Origin: Benzoatithermus flavus
GTDB taxonomy: Bacteria > Pseudomonadota > Alphaproteobacteria > Geminicoccales > Geminicoccaceae
Direction of reading: 5' to 3'
Length of the DNA stretch: 64,000 nt
Assembly: GCF_037908215.1 (NCBI RefSeq)
Contig: NZ_JBBLZC010000011.1
Location: 62,001-126,000 of the forward strand
In this document: one piece after another, positions 1 to 8,034 of the stretch
How the letters are laid out: every line of letters begins with the position of its first letter
Numbering within the stretch: the stretch's first letter is position 1
Position numbers and translations under genes: made by a program
The notes under the pieces: generated by a model
The model's database searches: none
Seen by the model: the letters and a program-made list of their open reading frames with translations, nothing else
What the model was told of the DNA's origin: nothing

Positions 1-2
1 GC

Positions 3-2381
3 GAGGGTGTCAGGCTCCTCGTCGAGCCCACGACCTCGCCGACCTTCCGCCGCCAGATCGAAGCTCTGCGGCAGCAGCTCCCGCAGCTTCGTCTCCACGC
101 CTTCGAGCCCGTCGGCAAGGAGCGGCGCGAGGCGGCGGCCCGGCTCGCCTTCGGCCGGCCGCTCGCCCTGCGCTACGCGCTCGAGCACGCCGCGGTCGTG
201 GTCTCGCTCGAGGACGATCTCTTGGGGCCGGGACCGGCGCAGGTGGACCATGCGCTCGGCTGGTCGGCGCGCCGGCGCGGCGGCCACGACGCCGGGGCCG
301 AGGCGATCCGGCTCCACGTCGCCGAGAGCACGCCCACGCTCACCGGTGCCATGGCCGACACGCGCCGGATCGTGCCGTCCGCCCGCATCCCGGCGCTCGT
401 GGCGGTACTGGCGGCAGCGCTCGGCCGCGACGGCGCGCCGGCCGCCCCCGAGCTTTCGGCCGATGAACGTGGGTTCGTTTCGTCCTGGGCGAGCGAGCTC
501 CGCGCTCATCGCGGCGAAGCGCTCCTCGCCGTGGGCGCGCACCAGCCGCCGGAGGTCCAGGCCCTGGCCTTGCGCGTGAACGCGCAGCTCGGCCAGCTCG
601 GCCGCACGCTGCTGGCGAGCGAGCCCGTGGTCTGGCCCGGCGCCGAGGCGGCCGGTACGCTCCAGGAGCTCGTGGCCGACATGGCGGCGGGCCGCGTCCA
701 GGCTCTCGTCGTGCTCGGCGCCAACCCGGCCTACACGGCCCCCGGCGATCTCGATTTCACGGCCGCCCTGCAGAAGGTGCCCTGGCGGCTCCATGCCGGG
801 CTGCATCGTGACGAGACGGCGGGCTTCTGCCACTGGCACCTGCCGCTCGCTCATCCGCTCGAATCCTGGAGCGACGCCCGCACGGTGGACGGCACGGCCA
901 CGATCCTGCAGCCGACCGTGCGCCCGCTGTTCGGCGGCCGCTCCGTGCACGAGGTCGTGGCCCTGCTCGCGGGCGACCCCTGGGCGCGTGACCGCGAGAT
1001 CGTGCGCGCGACCTGGCGCGATCGCCTCGACGACGACGCCTGGCGCGCGGCGCTGCGGCAGGGCTTCGTTCCCGGTACCGCGGCGGCTCCCGTCGGCGAT
1101 CTCGCCCCCTCTCCTGCCCCGATCGGCCTGCCGCCGGCGGGCGGGGATCGGGGGCTCGAGGTCGTGATCCGGCCGGACCCCTCGATCTGGGACGGGCGCT
1201 TCGCCAACTGCGCCTGGCTGCAGGAGCTGCCGAAGCCGCTCACCAAGCTGACCTGGGACAACGTGCTGCTCGTAAGCCCGGCGCTCGCGGCCGAGCGTGG
1301 GCTTGCAACCGGCGACGTGGCGCGGATCACGCTGGGCGACCGCGAGCTGCGCGGCCCGGTTTGGGTCCAGCCCGGTCAGGCGGCGCATACGGTGACGGCC
1401 CATCTCGGCTATGGCCGGAAGCGCATCGGCCGGGTCGGGCAGGGCATCGGCTACGACGCTTACGCGTTCCGCGCTTCCACCAAGCCCTGGCTCGGCACGG
1501 GTGCCGAGATCGCCGCGACGGGCGACCGGCACGAGCTCGCCACCACCCAGCCGCACCACCGGATGGACGAGTACCGGCCGGTGCGGCTCGTGGCCCCCGG
1601 CAAGGCGCTGGAGGCGAGGCCCGAGGAGGAGAACCAGGCGAGCCTCTACCCGGACTGGGACTATCCCGAGATCGCCTGGGCCATGGTGATCGATCTGGAC
1701 TTGTGCATCGGCTGCAACGCCTGCGTGCTCGCCTGCCAGGCCGAGAACAACGTGCCCTCGGTCGGCAAGCACGAGATCGGGATGGGCCGCGAGATGCACT
1801 GGCTTCGGGTCGACGCCTACCACGACGGCGATCCTTTGGACCCGAGCTTCTACTTCCAGCCCGTCCCCTGCATGCACTGCGAGAAGGCGCCGTGCGAGGT
1901 CGGCTGTCCCGTGAACGCCGCCGTCCATACCCCCGACGGGCTCAACGCGCAGGTCTACAATCGCTGCGTGGGTACCCGCACCTGCTCGAGCTACTGTCCC
2001 TACAAGGTGCGCCGCTTCAACTGGTTCGAGTACGCGAAGCCCGCGGAGCCGATCGTGGCGGCGCACTACAACCCCGAGGTCACGGTGCGCGCCCGCGGTG
2101 TCATGGAGAAGTGCACCTACTGCATCCAGCGCATCGCCCGGGCGCGGATCGACGCCGCCCTCGAAGACCGGCCGCTGAAAGGCTCGGACGTGATCACGGC
2201 CTGCGCTGCCGTGTGCCCCACGACCGCCATCCGCTTCGGCGACCGCAACGACGGGGCGAGCGAGGTCGCAAGAGCGCAAAAGAGCCCGCGCCATTACGGG
2301 CTGCTCGAGGAGCTGGGGGTGCGCCCGCGCACGACCTACCTCGCCCGCATCGCGGACCAGGGCGAGAAGGGGGAGGGCTGA
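3..2381 (+). CDS. actB: Alternative complex III iron-sulfur subunit ActB (5' end outside window)
   Basis: The frame is open from the first bases of the window, so the N-terminus, where a Tat leader and start are expected, is missing. The first ~530 residues resemble a molybdopterin-oxidoreductase fold, which in ActB is known to have lost its cofactor. The C-terminal ~230 residues are a ferredoxin-like module with several cysteine clusters: DLCIGCNACVLAC near base 1700, CMHCEKAPCEVGC near 1870, CVGTRTCSSYC near 1965 and CTYCIQR near 2112. It would carry electrons from quinol oxidation towards the c-type hemes of ACIII. The next gene starts 6 bases after the stop, and the order B-C-D-E-F is the standard act order. 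Confidence 0.93.
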   Translation, partial: EGVRLLVEPTTSPTFRRQIEALRQQLPQLRLHAFEPVGKERREAAARLAFGRPLALRYALEHAAVVVSLEDDLLGPGPAQVDHALGWSARRRGGHDAGAEAIRLHVAESTPTLTGAMADTRRIVPSARIPALVAVLAAALGRDGAPAAPELSADERGFVSSWASELRAHRGEALLAVGAHQPPEVQALALRVNAQLGQLGRTLLASEPVVWPGAEAAGTLQELVADMAAGRVQALVVLGANPAYTAPGDLDFTAALQKVPWRLHAGLHRDETAGFCHWHLPLAHPLESWSDARTVDGTATILQPTVRPLFGGRSVHEVVALLAGDPWARDREIVRATWRDRLDDDAWRAALRQGFVPGTAAAPVGDLAPSPAPIGLPPAGGDRGLEVVIRPDPSIWDGRFANCAWLQELPKPLTKLTWDNVLLVSPALAAERGLATGDVARITLGDRELRGPVWVQPGQAAHTVTAHLGYGRKRIGRVGQGIGYDAYAFRASTKPWLGTGAEIAATGDRHELATTQPHHRMDEYRPVRLVAPGKALEARPEEENQASLYPDWDYPEIAWAMVIDLDLCIGCNACVLACQAENNVPSVGKHEIGMGREMHWLRVDAYHDGDPLDPSFYFQPVPCMHCEKAPCEVGCPVNAAVHTPDGLNAQVYNRCVGTRTCSSYCPYKVRRFNWFEYAKPAEPIVAAHYNPEVTVRARGVMEKCTYCIQRIARARIDAALEDRPLKGSDVITACAAVCPTTAIRFGDRNDGASEVARAQKSPRHYGLLEELGVRPRTTYLARIADQGEKGEG

Positions 2382-2387
2382 GACGCG

Positions 2388-3755
2388 ATGGCGGCCGCCT
2401 CCCCGCCCCGGCAGCGCCGCATCTACCGCCTGCCCGAAGGGCACGAGTTCCGCACCGTCACCGAGCAGGTGGCGGCGATCCCGCTCCATTACCCGCAGCG
2501 CTTGCGCTGGTGGCTCGGCTTCATCGGCAGCTCGCTGCTCTTGGGCCTTCTGATCGTCTCGGCGGCCTATCTCTTCAGCGAGGGCATCGGCGTCTGGGGC
2601 AACACCATCCCGGTGAACTGGGGCATCGCCATCAGCAACACGGTCTGGTTCATCGGCATCGGCCACGCCGGCACCTTCATCTCGGCCCTCCTTCTCCTCA
2701 CCCAGCAGCACTGGCGCAACTCGCTCAACCGCTTCGCGGAAGCCATGACGCTGCTCGCCGCCACCTGCGCCGCCTCCTATCCCTTGTTCCATCTCGGCCG
2801 GCCGTTCTTCTTCTACTGGGTCGTGCCCTACCCCAACACGATGGCGCTCTGGCCGCAGTTCCGGAGCCCCTTGGTCTGGGACTTCTTCGCGTTCGCGACC
2901 TACATCACGGTCTCGCTCATCTTCTGGTACATCGGTCTCGTTCCCGATCTCGCCGCCGTGCGCGACCGGGCGACACGCCGCCTGCCGCAGGTGCTGTTCG
3001 GCATCTTCGCCCTCGGCTGGCGCGGCTCGGCCGTCCACTGGGAGCGCTGGCGCCGCGCCTATCTTCTCGTCGCGGTCGTGGCACTGCCGCTCGTGGTCTC
3101 GGTGCACAGCGGCGTGTCGCTCCTGTTCGCCGTGGGCCAGATCCCCGGCTGGCACACCACCGTTTTTCCGCCCTACTTCGTGCTGGGTGCCGTGTTCTCG
3201 GGCTTCGCGGTCGTCATCATGATCGCGATCACGCTGCGGCATGCCTTCAGGCTCTACGATCTCGTCACCCGGCGCCATCTCGAGCTTCTGGGCTTGTGGC
3301 TCCTCGCCACGGGCTGGATGACGGCCTACGGCTACCTCGCCGATGCCTTCATGGCCTGGTACTCGGGCGACAGCTTCGAGCGCGGCACCCTTCTCGACCG
3401 GCTGGCCGGCCCGTTCTGGCCGATCTACTGGGGGGCCGTGATCTGCAACTTCGTGCCGCTGCAGGCCTTGTGGTTCCCGCGGCCGCGCCGCTCGTCGTTC
3501 GTGCTGTTCGTGATCGCGTTCCTCGTCACGGTCGGCATGTGGTTCGAGCGCTACATGCTCGTGATCTCGGGCCTGTTCCGCGATTTCCTGCCGTCGTCCT
3601 GGGGCGGCTACGTGCCGACGTTCTGGGACTGGGGCATCTTCTTCGGCCTCATCGGCTTCTTCCTGTTCTTCTTCTTCCTGTTCGTGCGCTTCCTGCCGGC
3701 GGTCTCGATGTTCGAGATCAAGGAAGCGGTCTGGGAGGAAGAGCATGACACCTGA
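2388..3755 (+). CDS. actC: Alternative complex III membrane subunit ActC (NrfD/PsrC family)
   Basis: 455 residues, polytopic, with about ten hydrophobic segments and aromatic-rich loops (YLFSEGIGVWG, WYIGLVPDLA, GYLADAFMAWYSGD), as in the NrfD/PsrC integral quinol-binding subunits. ActC is the main quinol-oxidising membrane subunit, partnered with the iron-sulfur protein ActB. ATG start 6 bases after actB. The last codons overlap the start of the DUF3341 gene by 11 bases, a sign of translational coupling. Length and neighbours are normal for the family. Confidence 0.93.
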   Translation: MAAASPPRQRRIYRLPEGHEFRTVTEQVAAIPLHYPQRLRWWLGFIGSSLLLGLLIVSAAYLFSEGIGVWGNTIPVNWGIAISNTVWFIGIGHAGTFISALLLLTQQHWRNSLNRFAEAMTLLAATCAASYPLFHLGRPFFFYWVVPYPNTMALWPQFRSPLVWDFFAFATYITVSLIFWYIGLVPDLAAVRDRATRRLPQVLFGIFALGWRGSAVHWERWRRAYLLVAVVALPLVVSVHSGVSLLFAVGQIPGWHTTVFPPYFVLGAVFSGFAVVIMIAITLRHAFRLYDLVTRRHLELLGLWLLATGWMTAYGYLADAFMAWYSGDSFERGTLLDRLAGPFWPIYWGAVICNFVPLQALWFPRPRRSSFVLFVIAFLVTVGMWFERYMLVISGLFRDFLPSSWGGYVPTFWDWGIFFGLIGFFLFFFFLFVRFLPAVSMFEIKEAVWEEEHDT

Positions 3756-4281
3756 GCTCTACGGCCTCATGGCCGAGTTCGACCACCCGACCGGGCTCGT
3801 GGCCGCGGCCGAGGCCGCGCGCGAGGAAGGCTACCGGGCGCTCGACGCCTACACCCCGATCCCGGTCGGGGATCTGGGGCCGCTCCTGGGCGATCCCGGC
3901 AGCCGGCTGCCGGTCCTGACCTTCATCGGCGGCGCGCTGGGTGCCGCGGGCGGCCTGTTCATGCAGTGGTACGCCGACGTCATCGACTACACGATCAACA
4001 TCGGCGGCCGCCCGCTCGCTTCCTGGCCCGCTTTCGTTCTGCCCGCGTTCGAGCTCGGCGTGCTGGGTGCGGTGGGCTTCGCCGTCTCCGGGATGCTGAT
4101 CGCGAACCGGCTGCCGCGCCTGCACCATCCGGTGTTCGCGGTCGACCGCTTCCGGCTCGCGAGCGAGGACCGCTTTTTCTTGTGCATCCGTGCCGACGAC
4201 CCACGCTTCGACCGCAAGGACACGCGGGCCTTCCTCGAACACCAGGGTGCCAAGCACGTCCACGAGGTGCCGGCATGCTGA
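3745..4281 (+). CDS. actD: Alternative complex III subunit ActD (DUF3341)
   Basis: 178 residues with an N-terminal soluble part (YGLMAEFDHPTGLVAAAEAAREEGY), typical of DUF3341 proteins, followed by two membrane segments around residues 50-70 and 90-115 and a short soluble tail ending in HVHEVPAC. ActD is a structural membrane subunit of ACIII with no cofactor. It overlaps actC at its start and actE at its end (ATGCTGA overlap), so it belongs to the same polycistronic unit. Confidence 0.9.
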   Translation: MTPELYGLMAEFDHPTGLVAAAEAAREEGYRALDAYTPIPVGDLGPLLGDPGSRLPVLTFIGGALGAAGGLFMQWYADVIDYTINIGGRPLASWPAFVLPAFELGVLGAVGFAVSGMLIANRLPRLHHPVFAVDRFRLASEDRFFLCIRADDPRFDRKDTRAFLEHQGAKHVHEVPAC

Positions 4282-4811
4282 AGCAGCACCTGCCCCTCGT
4301 CCTGCTCCTCGGCGTTCTCGCCGCCTGCGACCAGCGCATGGTCAACCAGGCGAAGGACAAGGCCTACAAGGAGGCGGCGGGCCTGCCCAAGCACATGACC
4401 CTGCAGCCGCCGCCGGAAGGCACGGTGGCGCGCGACGAGGCCGCCTACCGGCAGGCGCTCGCTACCCGCCCGCCCATGACCATGGCGCTGCTCGAACGCG
4501 GCCGCGAGCGGTTCGGGATCTACTGCTCGCCCTGCCACGGCCGGCTCGGCGACGGCAGCGGCATGATCGTCCAGCGCGGCTTCCCGCGCCCACCGAGCTA
4601 CCACGACCAGCGCCTGCGCCAGGCCCCGGACCGCCACTTCGTCGACGTCATCACCAACGGCTTTGGTGCCATGTACGGCTACGCCGCCCGCGTGCCGCCG
4701 GCCGACCGCTGGGCGATCGTGGCCTATATCCGCGCCCTCCAGCTCAGCCGCGACGCGCCCGTGGCCGCGCTGCCGGAGCCGCTCCGCGCCACGCTGGAGG
4801 CGCAGAAATGA
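4275..4811 (+). CDS. actE: Alternative complex III monoheme cytochrome c subunit ActE (lipoprotein)
   Basis: 178 residues. The start is taken at the ATG that overlaps the actD stop, because it gives a clean lipoprotein signal (hydrophobic run followed by LAAC, lipidated Cys near residue 17). A single heme c site CSPCH lies near residue 86, and the likely distal ligand is the Met of FGAMYGYA. The C-terminal helix WAIVAYIRALQLS is the usual cytochrome c ending. Anchored on the periplasmic face, it passes electrons from the ACIII core towards the terminal oxidase encoded 3.2 kb downstream. Overlaps actF by 4 bases (ATGA). Confidence 0.92.
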   Translation: MLKQHLPLVLLLGVLAACDQRMVNQAKDKAYKEAAGLPKHMTLQPPPEGTVARDEAAYRQALATRPPMTMALLERGRERFGIYCSPCHGRLGDGSGMIVQRGFPRPPSYHDQRLRQAPDRHFVDVITNGFGAMYGYAARVPPADRWAIVAYIRALQLSRDAPVAALPEPLRATLEAQK

Positions 4812-5878
4812 ACGGCGCCGAGCGCCGGCTGCTGATCGCCTGCGGCATTGGCGCGCTCGCGGCCATCTCGGGCTTCCTGCTCGCCCCGCGCGCCCTGCTG
4901 CAGGCCTATCTCGCGGCCCTGCTGTTCTGGGCGGCGCTGCCGATCGGGGCGCTCGGCTGGGTGATGTGCGAGCACGTCACCCCCGGCGACTGGGGCCGGC
5001 CGATCCACGAGACGCTCGCCGGCGCCTGCCGCACCCTGCCCGCGACGGGGATCGCCTTCCTCCCGATCCTCCTGGCCCTGCCGCTGCTCTATCCCTGGGC
5101 CGCCCCGGCGACGGCGGCCCGCTTCGCCGACAAGGCGTTCTGGCTGACCCCCTGGTTCCTCGTGCTCCGCACCGTGCTCCATTTCGGGATCTGGTCGCTC
5201 CTCGCCTTCGCCCTCCTGCGCCGGCCGCGCGGCGGGACCTGGGCGCTGGGCGGAATCGGCCTCGTCGTCCTCGTCGTCACCGGCAGCCTCGCCGCCGTCG
5301 ACTGGCGCCTGTCGCTCGAGCCCGGCTTCGCCTCCTCGGCCTATGGTCTTCTCTTCCTCATGGAGTGCGGGCTCGAGGCGCTCGCGTTCGCGATCCTGAT
5401 GGTGCTGCTCGCCCCGCCTTTCCCGAGCGAGCGGCAGCGCCGCATTCTCGCCGCCGTCCTCGTCGGCGTCGTTCTCCTTTGGGCCTATGTCGCCTTCATG
5501 CAGTATCTCGTGATCTGGTCCGGCGACATCCCGCGCGAGGCCGACTGGTATGTGAAGCGGGCCCGAGAACCCTGGCTCTGGCTGCTGTGGGCCGCCACCT
5601 GGCTGCAGGGCATCGTCCCCTTCCTCGCCCTTCTCCTCGGCAGCGTGCGCGGCAGCCGGCGGGCGATGCTGGTCTTGTGCGCCCTGATCCTTCTGGGCCG
5701 GCTCGCGGACGCGCTCTGGCTGACGCTGCCGGCGTTCCCGGACGCGGGCTGGGGGACGCTTCTCCTCGCCCTGGCACTCGTGATCGGCCTCGGCGGGGCC
5801 TGGCTGCTCCTGTTCCTGCGGCTCCGGCGCGACGAGCCCGTGTCCCTGCCGGCATCCTCGGAGGTGCGCCATGCCTGA
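4808..5878 (+). CDS. actF: Alternative complex III membrane subunit ActF
   Basis: 356 residues, about ten transmembrane segments, related to ActC but lacking its quinol-site signature. The start is the ATG in the ATGA overlap with actE; the open frame runs further upstream, but only as a shadow of actD/actE. ActF is the second large integral subunit of ACIII. Conserved-looking patches include VMCEHVTPGDWGRPIHE (residues ~54-71) and MQYLVIWSGDIPREADWY (residues ~229-246). Its stop overlaps the next small membrane-protein gene by 8 bases. Confidence 0.88.
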   Translation: MNGAERRLLIACGIGALAAISGFLLAPRALLQAYLAALLFWAALPIGALGWVMCEHVTPGDWGRPIHETLAGACRTLPATGIAFLPILLALPLLYPWAAPATAARFADKAFWLTPWFLVLRTVLHFGIWSLLAFALLRRPRGGTWALGGIGLVVLVVTGSLAAVDWRLSLEPGFASSAYGLLFLMECGLEALAFAILMVLLAPPFPSERQRRILAAVLVGVVLLWAYVAFMQYLVIWSGDIPREADWYVKRAREPWLWLLWAATWLQGIVPFLALLLGSVRGSRRAMLVLCALILLGRLADALWLTLPAFPDAGWGTLLLALALVIGLGGAWLLLFLRLRRDEPVSLPASSEVRHA

Positions 5879-6257
5879 AGCCCGGGCGGCCAGCGCCGTG
5901 CAGGAAGGCAGCGAGGCCCATGCGCGCGCCATCTTCTTCGGCGGGCTCGCGGTGCTGGCCCTGATCGTCCTGATCGGCGCGGGCTTGTGGCTGCTCGCGA
6001 CCCGCTTGCAGCGCTGGCACGCGGCGGGGCAGCCGCCGGCGACCCCGATCGAGACCGCAACGATCGCGCCCCCGCCGCCGCGGCTCCAGGTCTCGCCGGC
6101 CTCGGACCTCGCCGCGTTCCGCGCCCACGAGGAGGCGGAGCTCCACAGGCTCGGCTGGGTCGACCGGCAGGCGGGCCGCGCCCGGATCCCGATCGAGGAT
6201 GCGATGCGGCTCCTGGCCGCGCACGGCTGGCCGCAGACGCCGGAGCCGCCGCCATGA
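5871..6257 (+). CDS. Small single-span membrane protein between ACIII and SCO genes
   Basis: 128 residues: short cytoplasmic N-terminus, one membrane helix (IFFGGLAVLALIVLIGAGLWLL, residues ~21-42), a proline-rich linker and a periplasmic domain with E.ELHRLGWVDRQAGRARIPIEDAMRLLAAHGW. The tail motif (GWVD..G...IPI..AM.LLA..G) looks conserved, and proteins of this shape are commonly found beside SCO and cytochrome oxidase genes. It overlaps actF by 8 bases and the SCO gene by 4, so it is co-translated with both. No catalytic residues seen; an assembly or small structural role for the ACIII-oxidase supercomplex is inference. Confidence 0.8.
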   Translation: MPEARAASAVQEGSEAHARAIFFGGLAVLALIVLIGAGLWLLATRLQRWHAAGQPPATPIETATIAPPPPRLQVSPASDLAAFRAHEEAELHRLGWVDRQAGRARIPIEDAMRLLAAHGWPQTPEPPP

Positions 6258-7054
6258 GGCCCCTGCGGCTCGCCGTGCCGCTGCTCGCGGCCCTTCTTCT
6301 CGCCGCCCCGGCGCGCCCACAGACGCTGCAGGACCGGGCCGCGGTCGATCCGCCCCTGGGCGCGCAGGTGCCGACCGCCCTCCCCTTCCGCGACGAGACC
6401 GGCCGCTCCGTCCGGCTCGCCGCCCTGCTCGGCGCCGTGCCGGTGATCCTGGCCCCGGTCTACTACACCTGCCCCAATCTCTGCGGCGTGACGCTCGCCG
6501 CCCTGCTCGCGGGCTTACGCGACACGCCGCTCGCCCCCGGCCGGGACTACCGCGTGGTCGCGGTCAGCATCGACCCGGCCGAGGGGCCGAAGGATGCCGC
6601 CGTCGCGGAAGAGAAGGCGCTGACGCAGTTCCCCGAGGCCAGAGCCGCGGTCCGCTTCCTCACCGGCGATGCGGCTCCGGTCGCGGACCTGATGCGGGCG
6701 ATCGGCTACCGCTACCGCCGCGACGACGCCATCGACCCGTTCACCCATGCCGCCGGCGCCGCGGTGCTCGCCCCCGACGGCCGCCTCGCGCGCTGGCTGC
6801 CCGGCATCGGCTTTGAGCCGCAGGATCTCCGCCTCGCGCTCGTCGAGGCGGGAGAGGGCCGGATCGGCACGCTCGGCGACCGTCTGCTCCTGCTCTGCTC
6901 GCACTTCGATCCTTTGACCGGCCGCTACACGGGAGCAGTGATGAGCCTCGTGCGCGGGCTCGGCGCCGGCACGGCACTTCTGCTCGCGGGCACGCTCGGC
7001 GGCGCTTTCCTGCGCGAGCGGCGCCGTTCCGGCCGCGAGCGCGGAGACGGCTGA
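6254..7054 (+). CDS. senC: SCO1/SenC-type copper chaperone for the CuA site
   Basis: 266 residues. Signal peptide in the first ~23 residues, then a thioredoxin-like fold with the copper motif CPNLC (Cys73, Cys77) and the distal copper-binding His165 in DPFTHAAG. A C-terminal hydrophobic segment (residues ~235-255) may anchor it to the membrane. SCO proteins deliver copper to the CuA centre of oxidase subunit II; the CuA subunit is encoded directly downstream, with the stop and start overlapping by one base. Start chosen at the ATG overlapping the upstream stop. Confidence 0.93.
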   Translation: MRPLRLAVPLLAALLLAAPARPQTLQDRAAVDPPLGAQVPTALPFRDETGRSVRLAALLGAVPVILAPVYYTCPNLCGVTLAALLAGLRDTPLAPGRDYRVVAVSIDPAEGPKDAAVAEEKALTQFPEARAAVRFLTGDAAPVADLMRAIGYRYRRDDAIDPFTHAAGAAVLAPDGRLARWLPGIGFEPQDLRLALVEAGEGRIGTLGDRLLLLCSHFDPLTGRYTGAVMSLVRGLGAGTALLLAGTLGGAFLRERRRSGRERGDG

Positions 7055-8034
7055 TGGCGCTCGCACCCGTCGAGCTCTGGCCGGCCTCCGCCTCGGCTTA
7101 CGCCCGCGAGATCGACAGGCTGATCTGGTCCTATACCGGCCTGATCCTGTTCCTCGCCGTGCCGATCATCGCCTGCCTCGTCGTGTTCGCGATCCGCTAC
7201 CGCCGCGGCTCGGACGCCGACCGCAGCAACCCGCCGGTCCACGGGCTCCGGCTCGAGCTCGCCTGGACCGGCCTGCCCTTCCTCGCCACGCTCGTCTTCT
7301 ATTTCTGGGCGGCCGACCTCTACTCCCGCCAGTGGGTGCCGCCCAAGGACACGCTCGACATCGCGATCGTCGCCGAGCAGTGGATGTTCAAGGCCGAGCA
7401 TCCCGGCGGCCAGCGCGAGATCGACGAACTGCACGTCCCGGCCGGCCGGCCCGTGCGCCTCGTCATGACCTCGCAGGACGTGATCCACAGCTTCTACCTG
7501 CCGGCACTCCGGCTGAAGCAGGACGTGCTGCCCGGCCGCTACACCACGCTCTGGTTCGAGGCCGACACGCCCGGCACCTATGCTCTGCGCTGCGCCGAAT
7601 ATTGCGGCAGCGAGCACTCGGCCATGGGCGGGCGGTTCGTCGTCCTCTCGCCCAAGGACTATGCCGCCTGGCTCGCCACCTTCTCGGTCGACCGCACGCT
7701 CGCCCAGGAAGGCGAGGCCCTGTTCCGGCGCCTGGGCTGCAGCGGCTGCCACGGGGCCCGGTCGGTCGCCCGCGCCCCCAGCCTCGCCGGCATCTCCGGC
7801 AAGCCGCAGCCGCTCGCGGACGGCTCGATCGTCATCGCCGACGAGCAGTATGTGCGCGACAGCATCCTCCAGCCCAAGCGCCAGGTCGTCGCCGGGTTCG
7901 CCCCGATCATGCCGAGCTTCGAGGGCCAGATCGGCGAGGAGGACCTCGTCCGCCTCGTGGCCTACGTGAAGTCGCTCGCCGACGCCTCAGCCGAGGCCGC
8001 ACCACCCGGTGCCGCCGTGGAGCCACCGCGATGA
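7054..8034 (+). CDS. coxB: caa3-type cytochrome c oxidase subunit II with fused cytochrome c
   Basis: 326 residues. Two N-terminal membrane helices, then a cupredoxin domain with the CuA ligands His145, Cys180, Cys184, His188 and Met191 (CAEYCGSEHSAM). This is followed by a C-terminal cytochrome c domain with CSGCH (229-233) and a methionine ligand in PIMPSF (Met286). The fused heme c defines the caa3 subtype, so the oxidase can take electrons directly from ACIII without a soluble cytochrome. No cleavable signal is evident. Stop overlaps the coxA start by 4 bases. Confidence 0.95.
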   Translation: MALAPVELWPASASAYAREIDRLIWSYTGLILFLAVPIIACLVVFAIRYRRGSDADRSNPPVHGLRLELAWTGLPFLATLVFYFWAADLYSRQWVPPKDTLDIAIVAEQWMFKAEHPGGQREIDELHVPAGRPVRLVMTSQDVIHSFYLPALRLKQDVLPGRYTTLWFEADTPGTYALRCAEYCGSEHSAMGGRFVVLSPKDYAAWLATFSVDRTLAQEGEALFRRLGCSGCHGARSVARAPSLAGISGKPQPLADGSIVIADEQYVRDSILQPKRQVVAGFAPIMPSFEGQIGEEDLVRLVAYVKSLADASAEAAPPGAAVEPPR

